A stretch of DNA of 64,000 nt from Paenibacillus donghaensis. GTDB taxonomy: Bacteria; Bacillota; Bacilli; Paenibacillales; Paenibacillaceae. This document shows, one piece after another, positions 1 through 7,681 of the stretch. The notes below the pieces were generated by a model. That model was not told the DNA's origin and did not search any database. It was given only the letters and a program-made list of their open reading frames with translations. How positions within the stretch are numbered: position 1 is the stretch's first letter; each line of letters begins with the position of its first letter. The stretch spans positions 2,108,001 to 2,172,000 of the forward strand of contig NZ_CP021780.1 of assembly GCF_002192415.1 (NCBI RefSeq), read 5' to 3'. A program made the translations under genes and the position numbers.

Positions 1-29
1 CTTATCAAGTTTATGAAAGGAGAATCTCA

Positions 30-1148
30 TTGCTCATTGATATCAGCAAAATCAAAGTAACTGACCGCATCCGGCAGGACTTCAGCGGAATTGAAGAATT
101 GGCCCAGGACATCGCTGAGAATGGCTTGATCAACCCCATTGTCGTCACCTCGGATTATCAGTTGATTGCCGGAGAACGCCGTCTGAGAGCGAACCAGCAC
201 CTTGGGAGGCAGCAGGTAGAGGTTAGTATTATGGAGGTTCGTGATTATGCTCACCACTTACAGTTAGAGATCAGCGAGAATGAGCATCGCCGGGATTTTA
301 CTTTTTCTGAGCGCATTGCTTACGGGAAAAAGATCGAAGAGTTAGAACGAATCAAGGCCAAAGAACGAATGTCTGCAGCCGAAAAGGAAAAATTGCCTGA
401 GGGCGACAAAGGTCAAGTCAGAGATATTGTTGCAGAGCAAGCCGGTTTCGGTAGTGGCCGTAATTATGATAAAGCAAAATACATTGCCGAAAATGCTACA
501 CCGGAGATCATCGAACAACTGGATGCTGGACTCATCAGCACTCATAAAGCGTTTGTTAAAACCAAAGAACGCCTTGAGTCAGCGGAAAGGGAGGCGATGG
601 AAGCGAATGAACGTGCGGATGCTGCTGAAAGAGAAAAGGAGATGCTTCGCCAGCAATTTAAAGACTCAGTTCCTGCGGATCAAGTGGAAGAGGCGGTTGC
701 GGCCGCCATAGAGCGCCAGCAAGAAGAAAATGATGTATTTATAGCTCAGAAGGATAAAGAGACTCAGAAGGCCCTTAAAGAGCGTGACGCAAAGTGGAAA
801 AAGGAGATTGAAGCAGAATCGCAGAAAGTACGTGACCTTAACGCTGGCTACAAAAGAATCCAAGAAGAATTAGAGGAACTGAAACTTCGGCAGCCTGAGG
901 ATTTCGATGAGCAGCAAGCAAAGTTGAAGCTCAAAAGTCTCCAATACAAAGCTGACTACAATACCACTCAATTCAATATCTACGTCAAGAAATTTCTTGA
1001 AACCGCAGCGCTCACGTCCTTAATGATTGGTTCAATATCAAGCGCTAGCAACAGCGAAAAGAAAAGACTTAATGAAAGCCTGGACATGCTTCAATCATTT
1101 ATCGATCAAGTAAGACCAGTCGCGAATGGCAGAAAGGTGGTTCAGTAA
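30..1148 (+). CDS. ParB-like nuclease-domain protein with long coiled coil
   Basis: The first ~110 residues look like a ParB/Spo0J N-terminal domain: the protein opens with 'LIDISKIKV..DRIRQDF' and has the GERRLRA box, which in ParB proteins binds the CTP phosphates. Residues ~180-300 are charged coiled coil, unlike a chromosomal ParB, and there is no clear centromere-binding helix-turn-helix. The TTG start follows AAAGGAG by seven bases. It is the first gene seen of an early phage operon and its stop overlaps the next start. The phage role may be regulation or replication control rather than partition; that part is inference. Confidence 0.75.
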   Translation: MLIDISKIKVTDRIRQDFSGIEELAQDIAENGLINPIVVTSDYQLIAGERRLRANQHLGRQQVEVSIMEVRDYAHHLQLEISENEHRRDFTFSERIAYGKKIEELERIKAKERMSAAEKEKLPEGDKGQVRDIVAEQAGFGSGRNYDKAKYIAENATPEIIEQLDAGLISTHKAFVKTKERLESAEREAMEANERADAAEREKEMLRQQFKDSVPADQVEEAVAAAIERQQEENDVFIAQKDKETQKALKERDAKWKKEIEAESQKVRDLNAGYKRIQEELEELKLRQPEDFDEQQAKLKLKSLQYKADYNTTQFNIYVKKFLETAALTSLMIGSISSASNSEKKRLNESLDMLQSFIDQVRPVANGRKVVQ

Positions 1149-1561
1149 TGGAAACAGGACAAATTCTTGCAGTAGTAGGTCAGCAATTGCAATGGTCAGA
1201 ACAACAAGGAGCGGCAGTTAGGATGCTATTTGAAGCTATGGGTGCTATGAAGACAGAAATGGCTGAAGACAAAGAAGAAATGAAAATGATGGTCCAGGAA
1301 GTAAGGGATAGCGTCACTCTTATTGACGCCGAATGCGATCAGATGCAGACGGCAGTGAGATTGAGATCCAATGAACTCACAAAGCATCGTTTTAAGGATT
1401 CTGATATGAAGTTTAAGGAAATGGTCGGAAAATATCGGCGAATGATCTGGAGTAGGCTGAAGGAGCATTTCAGTGTCGCGAAATACAGTCACATACGCCG
1501 AATTGATTTTGATGATGCTATAGACTTCGTCAGAAACTTTCAGCCGGAGGATTATATATGA
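1148..1561 (+). CDS. ORF6C-domain phage protein
   Basis: The protein has 137 residues. The N-terminal half is acidic and helical, probably coiled coil. The C-terminal ~70 residues (KYRRMIWSRLKEHFSV followed by a DFDDAIDF segment) resemble the ORF6C domain, common at the C-terminus of phage antirepressor-type proteins. The usual Bro-N or KilA DNA-binding part is absent. It overlaps both the ParB-like gene and the following gene by a few bases, so translation is probably coupled. Its function is unknown. Confidence 0.55.
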   Translation: METGQILAVVGQQLQWSEQQGAAVRMLFEAMGAMKTEMAEDKEEMKMMVQEVRDSVTLIDAECDQMQTAVRLRSNELTKHRFKDSDMKFKEMVGKYRRMIWSRLKEHFSVAKYSHIRRIDFDDAIDFVRNFQPEDYI

Positions 1562-1761
1562 GTCTAGAGCGTCTGTTACAGCGAATTGAGGCAAGGCGCA
1601 GGCTGAATGAACTGCTGAACTTCCGTTCCAATAAATCACTCACAGAAGCTGCTATGGGTTTGATAGATAAGGAGATTTCCGATCTTGAGGATTTTCTGAG
1701 GAGCAAAGCGGTATGTCAGCACAACGTAAAAATGACCACGTTGAGGGACGCGGCCATTTAA
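1558..1761 (+). CDS. small hypothetical phage protein
   Basis: This is a 67-residue charged, helical protein with an ATGA overlap to the preceding ORF6C gene and a GGAGG at suitable distance. I recognise no family. The overlap and RBS support it as a real member of the replication operon. About 80 bases without a gene follow before the initiator gene. Confidence 0.55.
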   Translation: MSLERLLQRIEARRRLNELLNFRSNKSLTEAAMGLIDKEISDLEDFLRSKAVCQHNVKMTTLRDAAI

Positions 1762-1841
1762 AAGGCAAAATCAAATTTTCGAGTTTATCGTATCACAGCC
1801 TTTTCACGCGGTCAACATGTTCGGCAGGAGAGGTGAGGTGA

Positions 1842-2912
1842 TTGGCGAACCCACAGCCAGAAGATGGCTATGTAAAGCTAGCCAATGAAATATGGAACGA
1901 ACTCATTAGGCGCGATTTTTCAAAGCGCCAAAAAGACATCATTTTGTTAATCATTCGAATGTCTTATGGATGTCGAAAGAAAATGGCATCAATCCCCAAG
2001 CTAAAGGACTTCGAAATTTGCGGTATAAGTCCGCAAAACATCAAAAAGGAATTAAAGTTGCTTGTTTCTTCAAGGGTAATTTCCTGGAGTGATGGGAATG
2101 TATTTTCTGTAATCAAGGATTATGAGCAGTGGCAAATCACTCCAGTAAGTGGATGGGATGAAGTGAGATTCAAAGAATTGTTATCCTTAAATTTGAGTGA
2201 AGGTAGGTCGAAAACATCTCAAAATAAGAAGTTTCAAATAGTTAAGCCGAGAGGGAAGATTATCTACACTTCTCAAAACAAGAAGTTGATACTTCTCAAA
2301 ACAAGAAGTGCTGGCTTCTCAAAACAAGAAGTTAAAGGTGTCTCAAACCCTTGCGGCTGTAAGGCGAAACGCATCCCTAAAGACATTATTAAAAACAATA
2401 TAAAAGACAATAGTTGTTGTTTAAAGGAGGACACAGAAATGAATCAAGGAAATCAAAACGAATTCCAAACAATTAGCCAGGATGCCGTTCCTGCCGGGGA
2501 TACCGACTCCAACCGGAAAGCTGCTGATTTGGAATACCGCAGACAAGTCACTGATCTTTATCTTAAGCGCCGCGCAAAAGGAATCGATCTTACTGTGAAG
2601 GATGAAATCCTTTTGGACCAGCTGATTGCAGACGGTGTGCCGATCTCCGTTGCGCTCGATGGGATAAACCAAGCGTTTGATAAGTATAAGCCACAGAACA
2701 AACGCGATGAAATCAAGAGCTTGAAATACTGCGAAGGAATTATATACGGACTTTTTTCCAAGCAAGAAGCAGCAGCCGAGGTTGATACGGAAAAGGAAGA
2801 TCCAGAAGCACCGCAATCGAAGCTATCAGGTCCACCTGAGCCTGAATTCAGCCAAGATGAATATCAAAAAAAGCTTGAGAAACTAAAGGCTAAGCGTGGA
2901 GTTGTGGTTTAG
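1842..2912 (+). CDS. phage replication protein O-type initiator
   Basis: The N-terminal ~100 residues match the phage replication protein O N-terminal domain: NPQPEDGYVKLANEIWNEL, a winged-helix region with 'IIRMSYGCRKK', then a DNA-recognition stretch. This domain binds the phage origin. The middle (residues ~125-190) is low complexity with repeated 'SQNKK' units, encoded by near-repeats of TTCTCAAAACAAGAAGT at about 2220-2330. That iterated tract could be the origin itself, as lambda O carries its origin inside the gene; this is inference. The C-terminus has a DnaD-like helical segment. TTG start after GGAGAGGTG. The helicase loader gene follows directly. Confidence 0.75.
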   Translation: MANPQPEDGYVKLANEIWNELIRRDFSKRQKDIILLIIRMSYGCRKKMASIPKLKDFEICGISPQNIKKELKLLVSSRVISWSDGNVFSVIKDYEQWQITPVSGWDEVRFKELLSLNLSEGRSKTSQNKKFQIVKPRGKIIYTSQNKKLILLKTRSAGFSKQEVKGVSNPCGCKAKRIPKDIIKNNIKDNSCCLKEDTEMNQGNQNEFQTISQDAVPAGDTDSNRKAADLEYRRQVTDLYLKRRAKGIDLTVKDEILLDQLIADGVPISVALDGINQAFDKYKPQNKRDEIKSLKYCEGIIYGLFSKQEAAAEVDTEKEDPEAPQSKLSGPPEPEFSQDEYQKKLEKLKAKRGVVV

Positions 2913-3872
2913 GTGAAGAATTTAGGCGAGGAACTAAAGAGTTTGATCCCCAAAGGCTTCGCCGAACGCCAAGCTGCCGCGGTAAAAAAACTGGAGGAGC
3001 ATCCGGAAGTAAAACGGCTCAAGGAAAATTTTCCTGAGCGAGTAGTTAACCTGACGCACCCGACGAACTATGGAGCGATATCACGACACATCACTAGCTT
3101 TGATAACTGCCGAGGATGCACCGAATTAACTGGCTGTCAGAACGACCACAAAGGCCATTGTAGCATTGTCGAGGAGAATCCGAAGGACGATAAGGATTTG
3201 ATTTACAGACTCCAGAAATGCCCCTTGCTTGTATCTCACGAGAAACGACAAAAGGTGATGGAGAAGATCAAAAGCCATTTCATTCCTGAGCATATTGTAA
3301 ATGCGACCTTTGAAGATATCGAACCGGACTCGCACAGGGTAGCAGCAATCATGAAATGCATGGAGTTCTGCGAGAATTTTAAAGCCGGGAAGAGCAAGCG
3401 AGGGATATATCTTTATGGTCAGTTCGGAGTTGGGAAAAGTCAGATAGCCGGAGCGATTGCTCAAGAGTTGGCCTCTCAGGGAGTAGACGTTGCGATGGTC
3501 TACGTGCCGGACTTTATGGCCGAGGCAAAGGACGCGATCAGTTCAAAGACGGAAACAGTCCTTTCAAAGCTAGAGGCGCTACAGAACGTAACTGTGCTCA
3601 TATTGGATGATATTGGTGCGGAGGCCCTAACCATTTGGACAAGGGATGAAATACTTGGACCTATCCTCCAGCGCCGCATGGAGAGGTTAGTTACAATCTA
3701 CACATCCAATTTAACTATGAAAGAGCTACGGCAGCATCTACTTAATGTCAAAAATATAAAAGAAATAGACCATCGTCAAAACGTGAAGAAAGTTGAACGA
3801 ATCTTAGAACGGATAGAACCATTTGTTGAAGTGCTACATGTAGGCGGTAGAAATCGCCGTAGGGAGGGTTAA
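2913..3872 (+). CDS. DnaI/DnaC-type replicative helicase loader (AAA+ ATPase)
   Basis: The 319-residue protein has a cysteine-rich N-terminal part (CRGC, then two further Cys and a His around residues 65-100) like the zinc-binding N-domain of DnaI. It is followed by an AAA+ core with Walker A GQFGVGKS (~residue 168) and Walker B VLILDDIG (~residue 231). Such proteins load the hexameric helicase at the origin bound by the O-like initiator encoded just upstream. GTG start immediately after the previous stop. A copy of the dispersed 14-bp palindrome lies inside this gene at 3022-3035. Confidence 0.85.
   Translation: MKNLGEELKSLIPKGFAERQAAAVKKLEEHPEVKRLKENFPERVVNLTHPTNYGAISRHITSFDNCRGCTELTGCQNDHKGHCSIVEENPKDDKDLIYRLQKCPLLVSHEKRQKVMEKIKSHFIPEHIVNATFEDIEPDSHRVAAIMKCMEFCENFKAGKSKRGIYLYGQFGVGKSQIAGAIAQELASQGVDVAMVYVPDFMAEAKDAISSKTETVLSKLEALQNVTVLILDDIGAEALTIWTRDEILGPILQRRMERLVTIYTSNLTMKELRQHLLNVKNIKEIDHRQNVKKVERILERIEPFVEVLHVGGRNRRREG
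3022..3035. repeat. dispersed palindrome AGGAAAATTTTCCT, intragenic copy
   Basis: This is a perfect 14-bp palindrome, extended by flanking GCTC/GAGC, and the only copy found inside a gene (the helicase loader, coding Lys-Glu-Asn-Phe-Pro). It may be a chance occurrence or an intragenic binding site. Confidence 0.5.
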
Positions 3873-3877
3873 AGCTC

Positions 3878-5005
3878 ATGAAGATAGTTGTGGACAGTGC
3901 CTTATTATCTGAGGCTCTAGCAGACGCTGATAAGGCCGTTTCGGCCAAGCCAGTCATGGAGATATTGTCTGGTATTCTCATCCAGACAACTGATGACGGG
4001 ATAAATGTTACCGGAGCAAGCGAGAGAGCAATGATCCAGTCTTATATCCCGGATGAGCATGTGCAGGTCATTCGATCAGGAGGAGTAGTCCTCCCGAAAA
4101 TTGCACTGGAGCTAATCAGTAAGCTAACAGGTGAGATTGAAATTGATGTCGGTAAAGATTGTGAAATAACGATCCTTAACAAGAATGAAGAAATTGAGAT
4201 ATCCGGTTTTGATCCCGAAGAATTCCCTAAGCCTCCTGATGTAAGTTGGGGTGAAACAACAACGATGTTAGGAAAGGACTTGAAGGAATTCATTAAGAAA
4301 TCAGTATTTTCGGTTGCAACAGAAACTAAGATGCCGGAAATAACGGGTGTAAACATAACGCTGTCTGAGAACCAGATAAAATTCTTGGCTACGGACAGAA
4401 ATAGAGTTGCTTCAGTGCGGCGGAAAATGGAAGTCAATGATTTTGGAGATGCAATTGTTGAGGCGAGAGGATTATCAGAACTGGAAAAGATTCTCTACGA
4501 CAAGGATGAGATCCAGTTCGGGTTTTCAAAGCTGCAATCAGGCGAGGTATTTGTAATCTTCATTAAGACAGATCGCTTTAACTTTTATTCAAGAGTACTC
4601 GAAGGGCAATTCCCCGACATTGAAAGGCTGCTGTCAAAAGTAGAAACTGTATCTTCAATTGAGGTAAATAAAAGGGAATTTTCTAAATCTTTAGATCTTA
4701 TATACACGCTGGCAAAAGAAGAAAAGAAAAATCAGGTTCGATTGATAGTTTCAAAATCGGAATTGACCATTCGCGGTAACGGCAAGGGAATGGGGAAAGC
4801 GAAGAGGGATCTTCAACTTCTATCACTGAAGGGAGAACCCTTCACAGTATCATTAAATGCCAAATATATTTTTGATCTCCTCAAAGCAATAGATTCGGAC
4901 GTTGTCACAATTGAGTATTCTGGGAAAATGACATCTGTAACATTTCGAGGGGAAGAGAGTGAGGGTAGTAAGTACATTATACAGCCTTATCGAACAGAAA
5001 TTTAA
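3878..5005 (+). CDS. dnaN: DNA polymerase III beta subunit (sliding clamp), phage copy
   Basis: The 375-residue protein has the three-domain clamp layout. It starts 'MKIVVDSALLSEAL..A..AVSAKP..EILSGILIQ', has the conserved FPD-like segment 'LEGQFPDIERLLS' in the second half, and ends with a C-terminal strand of the form 'YIIQPYRTEI', where host clamps usually end in a '..LP(V/I)R.' motif. The clamp holds the replicative polymerase on DNA. Being inside a phage replication operon, it is a phage homologue and not the host dnaN. ATG follows AGGGAGG at normal spacing. Confidence 0.85.
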   Translation: MKIVVDSALLSEALADADKAVSAKPVMEILSGILIQTTDDGINVTGASERAMIQSYIPDEHVQVIRSGGVVLPKIALELISKLTGEIEIDVGKDCEITILNKNEEIEISGFDPEEFPKPPDVSWGETTTMLGKDLKEFIKKSVFSVATETKMPEITGVNITLSENQIKFLATDRNRVASVRRKMEVNDFGDAIVEARGLSELEKILYDKDEIQFGFSKLQSGEVFVIFIKTDRFNFYSRVLEGQFPDIERLLSKVETVSSIEVNKREFSKSLDLIYTLAKEEKKNQVRLIVSKSELTIRGNGKGMGKAKRDLQLLSLKGEPFTVSLNAKYIFDLLKAIDSDVVTIEYSGKMTSVTFRGEESEGSKYIIQPYRTEI

Positions 5006-5082
5006 CTCTAATCCTATTACTGGAACGACTTCAATAAACAATTAAACCAAGTATATACATTGAAAAACTTAACGAAAGGAAG

Positions 5083-5394
5083 TTGAAAATGATTGAGCTC
5101 CCCGGAAAGGAAATGAAGTTTACTGTTATAGAAAATGCTGACATAGAGGAATATCTGGATGAAGGAGAAAAGAGTGATCTTTCGAGGTTTCTTTGGAAAA
5201 TCGGTAGACTTCGGAAGCTCGATGGAAAGGTAGCTGAACAAGCTCATCTCGTAATAAGCACGGATGAACCATATGTTCAAAGGGTGGTGGATATTTTGAA
5301 AGAGAATGGTCGCTGGGTCATGGAGTATGATCCTAATCAACTGCAATTTGAAATAGTCGATGACATTTTGGTTCTCCCTGGAAGCAAGGACTAG
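5083..5394 (+). CDS. hypothetical phage protein, paralogue of the gene at 8921
   Basis: The protein has 103 residues and no family I recognise. It shares with the 76-residue protein encoded at 8921-9151 the pattern K-F-T-V-I-x-N-x-D-I near the start and H-L-V-I-x-x-D-E, then V/I-x-x-I-L-K-x-N-G-x-W near the end, so the two are paralogues. The ATG follows AAAGGAAG. The gene sits between the clamp gene and two other small genes in the same direction. Confidence 0.6.
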   Translation: MKMIELPGKEMKFTVIENADIEEYLDEGEKSDLSRFLWKIGRLRKLDGKVAEQAHLVISTDEPYVQRVVDILKENGRWVMEYDPNQLQFEIVDDILVLPGSKD

Positions 5395-5396
5395 TT

Positions 5397-5597
5397 ATGG
5401 AAGAGCCAAAAGTATTAGGTCCGGGTGAAGTTGAAACGGTCAAAGGTCCAGATGGCACATACGAACGCTATTATCTATCTGATGAAAAATTGCAGAAATA
5501 TCGTGACATGCCCAAAGATACATTCTGGGATCATCACGCGAAACCGAACATGCCTCCAAATTCAATCCCTAATAGAAAGGAGAAAGTGAGTAAATGA
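5397..5597 (+). CDS. small hypothetical phage protein
   Basis: A 66-residue polar protein with no recognised domain. It starts three bases after the preceding stop and its stop overlaps the next ATG, so it is part of a tightly packed operon. The sequence is Pro/Lys-rich toward the C-terminus and lacks membrane segments. Confidence 0.5.
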   Translation: MEEPKVLGPGEVETVKGPDGTYERYYLSDEKLQKYRDMPKDTFWDHHAKPNMPPNSIPNRKEKVSK

Positions 5598-5965
5598 CTG
5601 CTGAAGAAATTATATTGATGGAACCCGGAGAACAACTGGATCGACTGGTAATTAAAGGCGAAACGTGGGGATCACCTTCCACAGATATGAATGACGCTTG
5701 GGACTTGAGAGAAACGTTCATTGAAGAAAACGGAGGGGATTTTCAACTGATTCGGTTCTGCGATGATTTCCCCGAACATTGTTCATGGTCATATGGAGAT
5801 AGAAAGATTCTGGTGTGGGCAAAGACAGGGCCAGAAGCGATAACGAAAGTAGTGGCTCTGGCGGAACATGAGTTATACGGAGATTTTCATCCATGGGTAT
5901 TGTTCCCCGAGATGCAGAAGCAGTTTATTGAAAATCTTAAGAGAAACACAACACTGTTCAAATAA
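5594..5965 (+). CDS. hypothetical phage protein
   Basis: A 123-residue acidic soluble protein with no recognised family. The start overlaps the previous stop (ATGA arrangement) and an AAAGGAG lies just upstream. It is the last gene of the rightward replication operon, facing the repressor gene on the other strand. Confidence 0.55.
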   Translation: MTAEEIILMEPGEQLDRLVIKGETWGSPSTDMNDAWDLRETFIEENGGDFQLIRFCDDFPEHCSWSYGDRKILVWAKTGPEAITKVVALAEHELYGDFHPWVLFPEMQKQFIENLKRNTTLFK

Positions 5966-5968
5966 ACA

Positions 5969-6006
5969 AAAAAAGGAGCATAGAGGATTATCCCTCTTGC
6001 TCCTTC
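5969..6006 (-). terminator. intrinsic terminator of the repressor gene
   Basis: On the minus strand an imperfect GC-containing stem (AAGGAGCA.AGAGG with its partner) is followed by seven T. It overlaps the last codons of the repressor gene and sits at the convergence with the rightward operon. Confidence 0.6.
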
Positions 6007-6194
6007 ACAAACAATCTTTCAATTGGAACTCCCAGTGCTTCTGAAATCGAAAAAAGATGATTCGCCTCATGTCGAGTATTTTTATCAAATCTGCTGATTG
6101 ATCCTTGAGGTACGCCGGACTTCTCAGATAACTGCATTTGAGTAAGACCTAGTTCTTTCAATAAAGGCATCAGATTGGGCTTAACATTGCTCAC
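5988..6194 (-). CDS. small Cro/CI-type (XRE) repressor
   Basis: The 68-residue protein is essentially one helix-turn-helix of the Cro/CI family: 'LGLTQMQLSEKSGVPQGSISRFDKN' type core and the closing 'ALGVPIERLF'. I chose the GTG at 6194 because GAGAGGTG lies just upstream; the longer TTG reading would begin inside the promoter and operator. The transcript from the promoter at 6214-6242 would have a leader of only about 13 bases. It probably represses both its own promoter and the rightward promoter at 6249-6277. Whether it acts as the CI or the Cro of this phage cannot be told. Confidence 0.8.
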   Translation of the reverse strand: MSNVKPNLMPLLKELGLTQMQLSEKSGVPQGSISRFDKNTRHEANHLFSISEALGVPIERLFVKEQEG

Positions 6195-6213
6195 GATATC
6201 ACCTCTCGCATCG

Positions 6214-6242
6214 ATTATACGATAGCGAATATTTTTTAGCAA
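6214..6242 (-). promoter_or_regulatory. sigma-A promoter of the repressor gene
   Basis: Read on the minus strand: TTGCTA (6242-6237), a 17-base spacer, then a perfect TATAAT (6219-6214). The spacer carries one operator copy (6217-6230). Confidence 0.65.
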
Positions 6243-6272
6243 GATACATTGACTCTTTATTCGATATCGTAT
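6217..6272. promoter_or_regulatory. paired operators of the divergent switch
   Basis: Two 14-base near-palindromes, ATACGATAGCGAAT at 6217-6230 and ATTCGATATCGTAT at 6259-6272, match each other in 13 of 14 positions when one is inverted. Each lies within the spacer of one of the two divergent promoters. A looser third match starts at 6294. They are the likely targets of the XRE repressor. Confidence 0.65.
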
Positions 6273-6277
6273 ATTAT
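6249..6277 (+). promoter_or_regulatory. rightward early promoter
   Basis: TTGACT (6249-6254), a 17-base spacer and TATTAT (6272-6277) make a good sigma-A promoter reading into the long early operon. The spacer contains the second operator copy, so the repressor would block it. Confidence 0.65.
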
Positions 6278-6325
6278 TGAGTTACAGAAAAATATACGAA
6301 ATGCGATAACGGATATAACGCCTTG

Positions 6326-6339
6326 AGGAAAATTTTCCT
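6326..6339. repeat. dispersed palindrome AGGAAAATTTTCCT
   Basis: Perfect 14-bp palindrome in the leader between the rightward early promoter and the RBS of the first early gene at 6362. Confidence 0.65.
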
Positions 6340-6361
6340 TAGGTAGAAAAGGAGCAAAATT

Positions 6362-6535
6362 ATGACCAAGAAAAAACTTGACCTCGCAGAACTTGATGAT
6401 CAACCAAATGATATTAGAGAAGCAATTGCATTTTACGCCGCACATACCGTGTTGCCGATTCATTTCACCGCAGCTGAGCGCGAACGGCATTATACGACGC
6501 TAGAACAGGCTGGATACTTGGATCGAATCTGCTGA
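6362..6535 (+). CDS. small early phage protein (57 aa)
   Basis: This short open frame follows AAAGGAGC by six bases and is the first gene after the rightward promoter. The protein starts MTKKKLDLAELDD, contains an Ala/His-rich middle and a segment 'LEQAGYLDRI', and has no family I recognise. Its position resembles the Cro or antirepressor position of temperate phages, but no helix-turn-helix is evident. Confidence 0.55.
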   Translation: MTKKKLDLAELDDQPNDIREAIAFYAAHTVLPIHFTAAERERHYTTLEQAGYLDRIC

Positions 6536-6597
6536 TTTCCGCAGCGGAACCGGATTGTTCGGGAATTAAAATTGATACATAGGAGGTGCAAAAGAGC

Positions 6598-7275
6598 ATG
6601 GAAGAACATCAAGCATACTGGAAACCCCCGAAAACCGTCAAAGAAAAGAAAACATATAACAGTTTGCGTTCCAACAAACCGAAGGTTAAGAAGGAAGTCC
6701 CAGAATGGAAGAAGGATATCCTTGCTCACCACAAACCAGGACAGAGTTCAAAAGATCGGTGTGACTTCGATAAAGATGTGTTGGCAGAACTTATTGCCGA
6801 ACAAGGCGAAACATGCCCTTGTTGTAAAACTGCAGCATCAAACACAACTCACCATGTCTGGCCTAGAGGTCGGAAAGGTCGGGGCGTAAAAACGAATGGG
6901 CTCAGGGTCTGCTGGCCCTGCCATGACAAAATCCAAATAACTGATGAATTGCTTCAATATTGGATTTCAATATATCGCGAAAAATATGGGGATCACTTCT
7001 GGTTCGACGAAAAAGACTGGGAAGAATTCAACCATAAACAAAATGCTCAGCGGGAGAAAGAACGTGAGAAACAAGAACGGCAGAATCAAATCAAGCCGGT
7101 TGTCGATCTGCTGACTGCCGCTGCTGGCCGTAATCTCAAATCAAATGAATTACGCTTGCTGCAATCTTTTGAAGACAGAGACATGGCAGTGTTCGCGAGT
7201 ATGATGGCAGATGCTTTAGGAAGACCAGTAGAACCGGCGCTGGTATATAGTTACGGCGAACGTTTTGAAGATTAG
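6598..7275 (+). CDS. HNH-like zinc-binding protein
   Basis: The 225-residue protein has a CPCC pair, a following THHVWPRG, then NGLRVCWPCHDK. This CxxC..HH..N..CxxCH layout is that of HNH endonucleases with a structural zinc ribbon. The N-terminus is basic and the C-terminal half is charged helix. I chose ATG 6598 because the upstream GTG at 6586 lies inside the AGGAGG site. HNH proteins in phages nick or cut DNA, in packaging or as homing enzymes; which applies here is unknown. Confidence 0.6.
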   Translation: MEEHQAYWKPPKTVKEKKTYNSLRSNKPKVKKEVPEWKKDILAHHKPGQSSKDRCDFDKDVLAELIAEQGETCPCCKTAASNTTHHVWPRGRKGRGVKTNGLRVCWPCHDKIQITDELLQYWISIYREKYGDHFWFDEKDWEEFNHKQNAQREKEREKQERQNQIKPVVDLLTAAAGRNLKSNELRLLQSFEDRDMAVFASMMADALGRPVEPALVYSYGERFED

Positions 7276-7286
7276 GAGTTGGTCAA

Positions 7287-7556
7287 ATGGCTAAGGTCAG
7301 AGACACAGCCTATATACAAGACCTTGTAAACAAACGTGAAATGATACCTATCTTTGAATCTTATGAATTGCAGATTTATCGAAAATTAGAGGAAGTCGAC
7401 CATCTGCTTGCTCTCATCTCAAGTGAAGCTGTTACGTGTGGTGTAAAGGCAGATCACTGTCGCGAATACATCCGTGCAAATGTAACAGATATGATCGACC
7501 AAATAGCGGAGAAGAGGGAAAAAGAGTGGAGGAAAAGGCCGAAAAAAACAAAGTAG
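7287..7556 (+). CDS. hypothetical phage protein
   Basis: An 89-residue, highly charged and helical protein with no recognised domain. ATG follows a TAGGAG site. The next ~125 bases to 7681 hold no gene, only short GC-rich inverted repeats such as GGGCTGTTATAGCCC. Confidence 0.5.
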   Translation: MAKVRDTAYIQDLVNKREMIPIFESYELQIYRKLEEVDHLLALISSEAVTCGVKADHCREYIRANVTDMIDQIAEKREKEWRKRPKKTK

Positions 7557-7681
7557 TGGTCTTTTAACATCGTATAACAACGCTTAAACAACATATTAAG
7601 GGCTGTTATAGCCCCAGGGAGGGAACAGACACCCACCCACTATTTTGAGGGCATAACCCTTATAAGGAGAGAACGAGCGAT

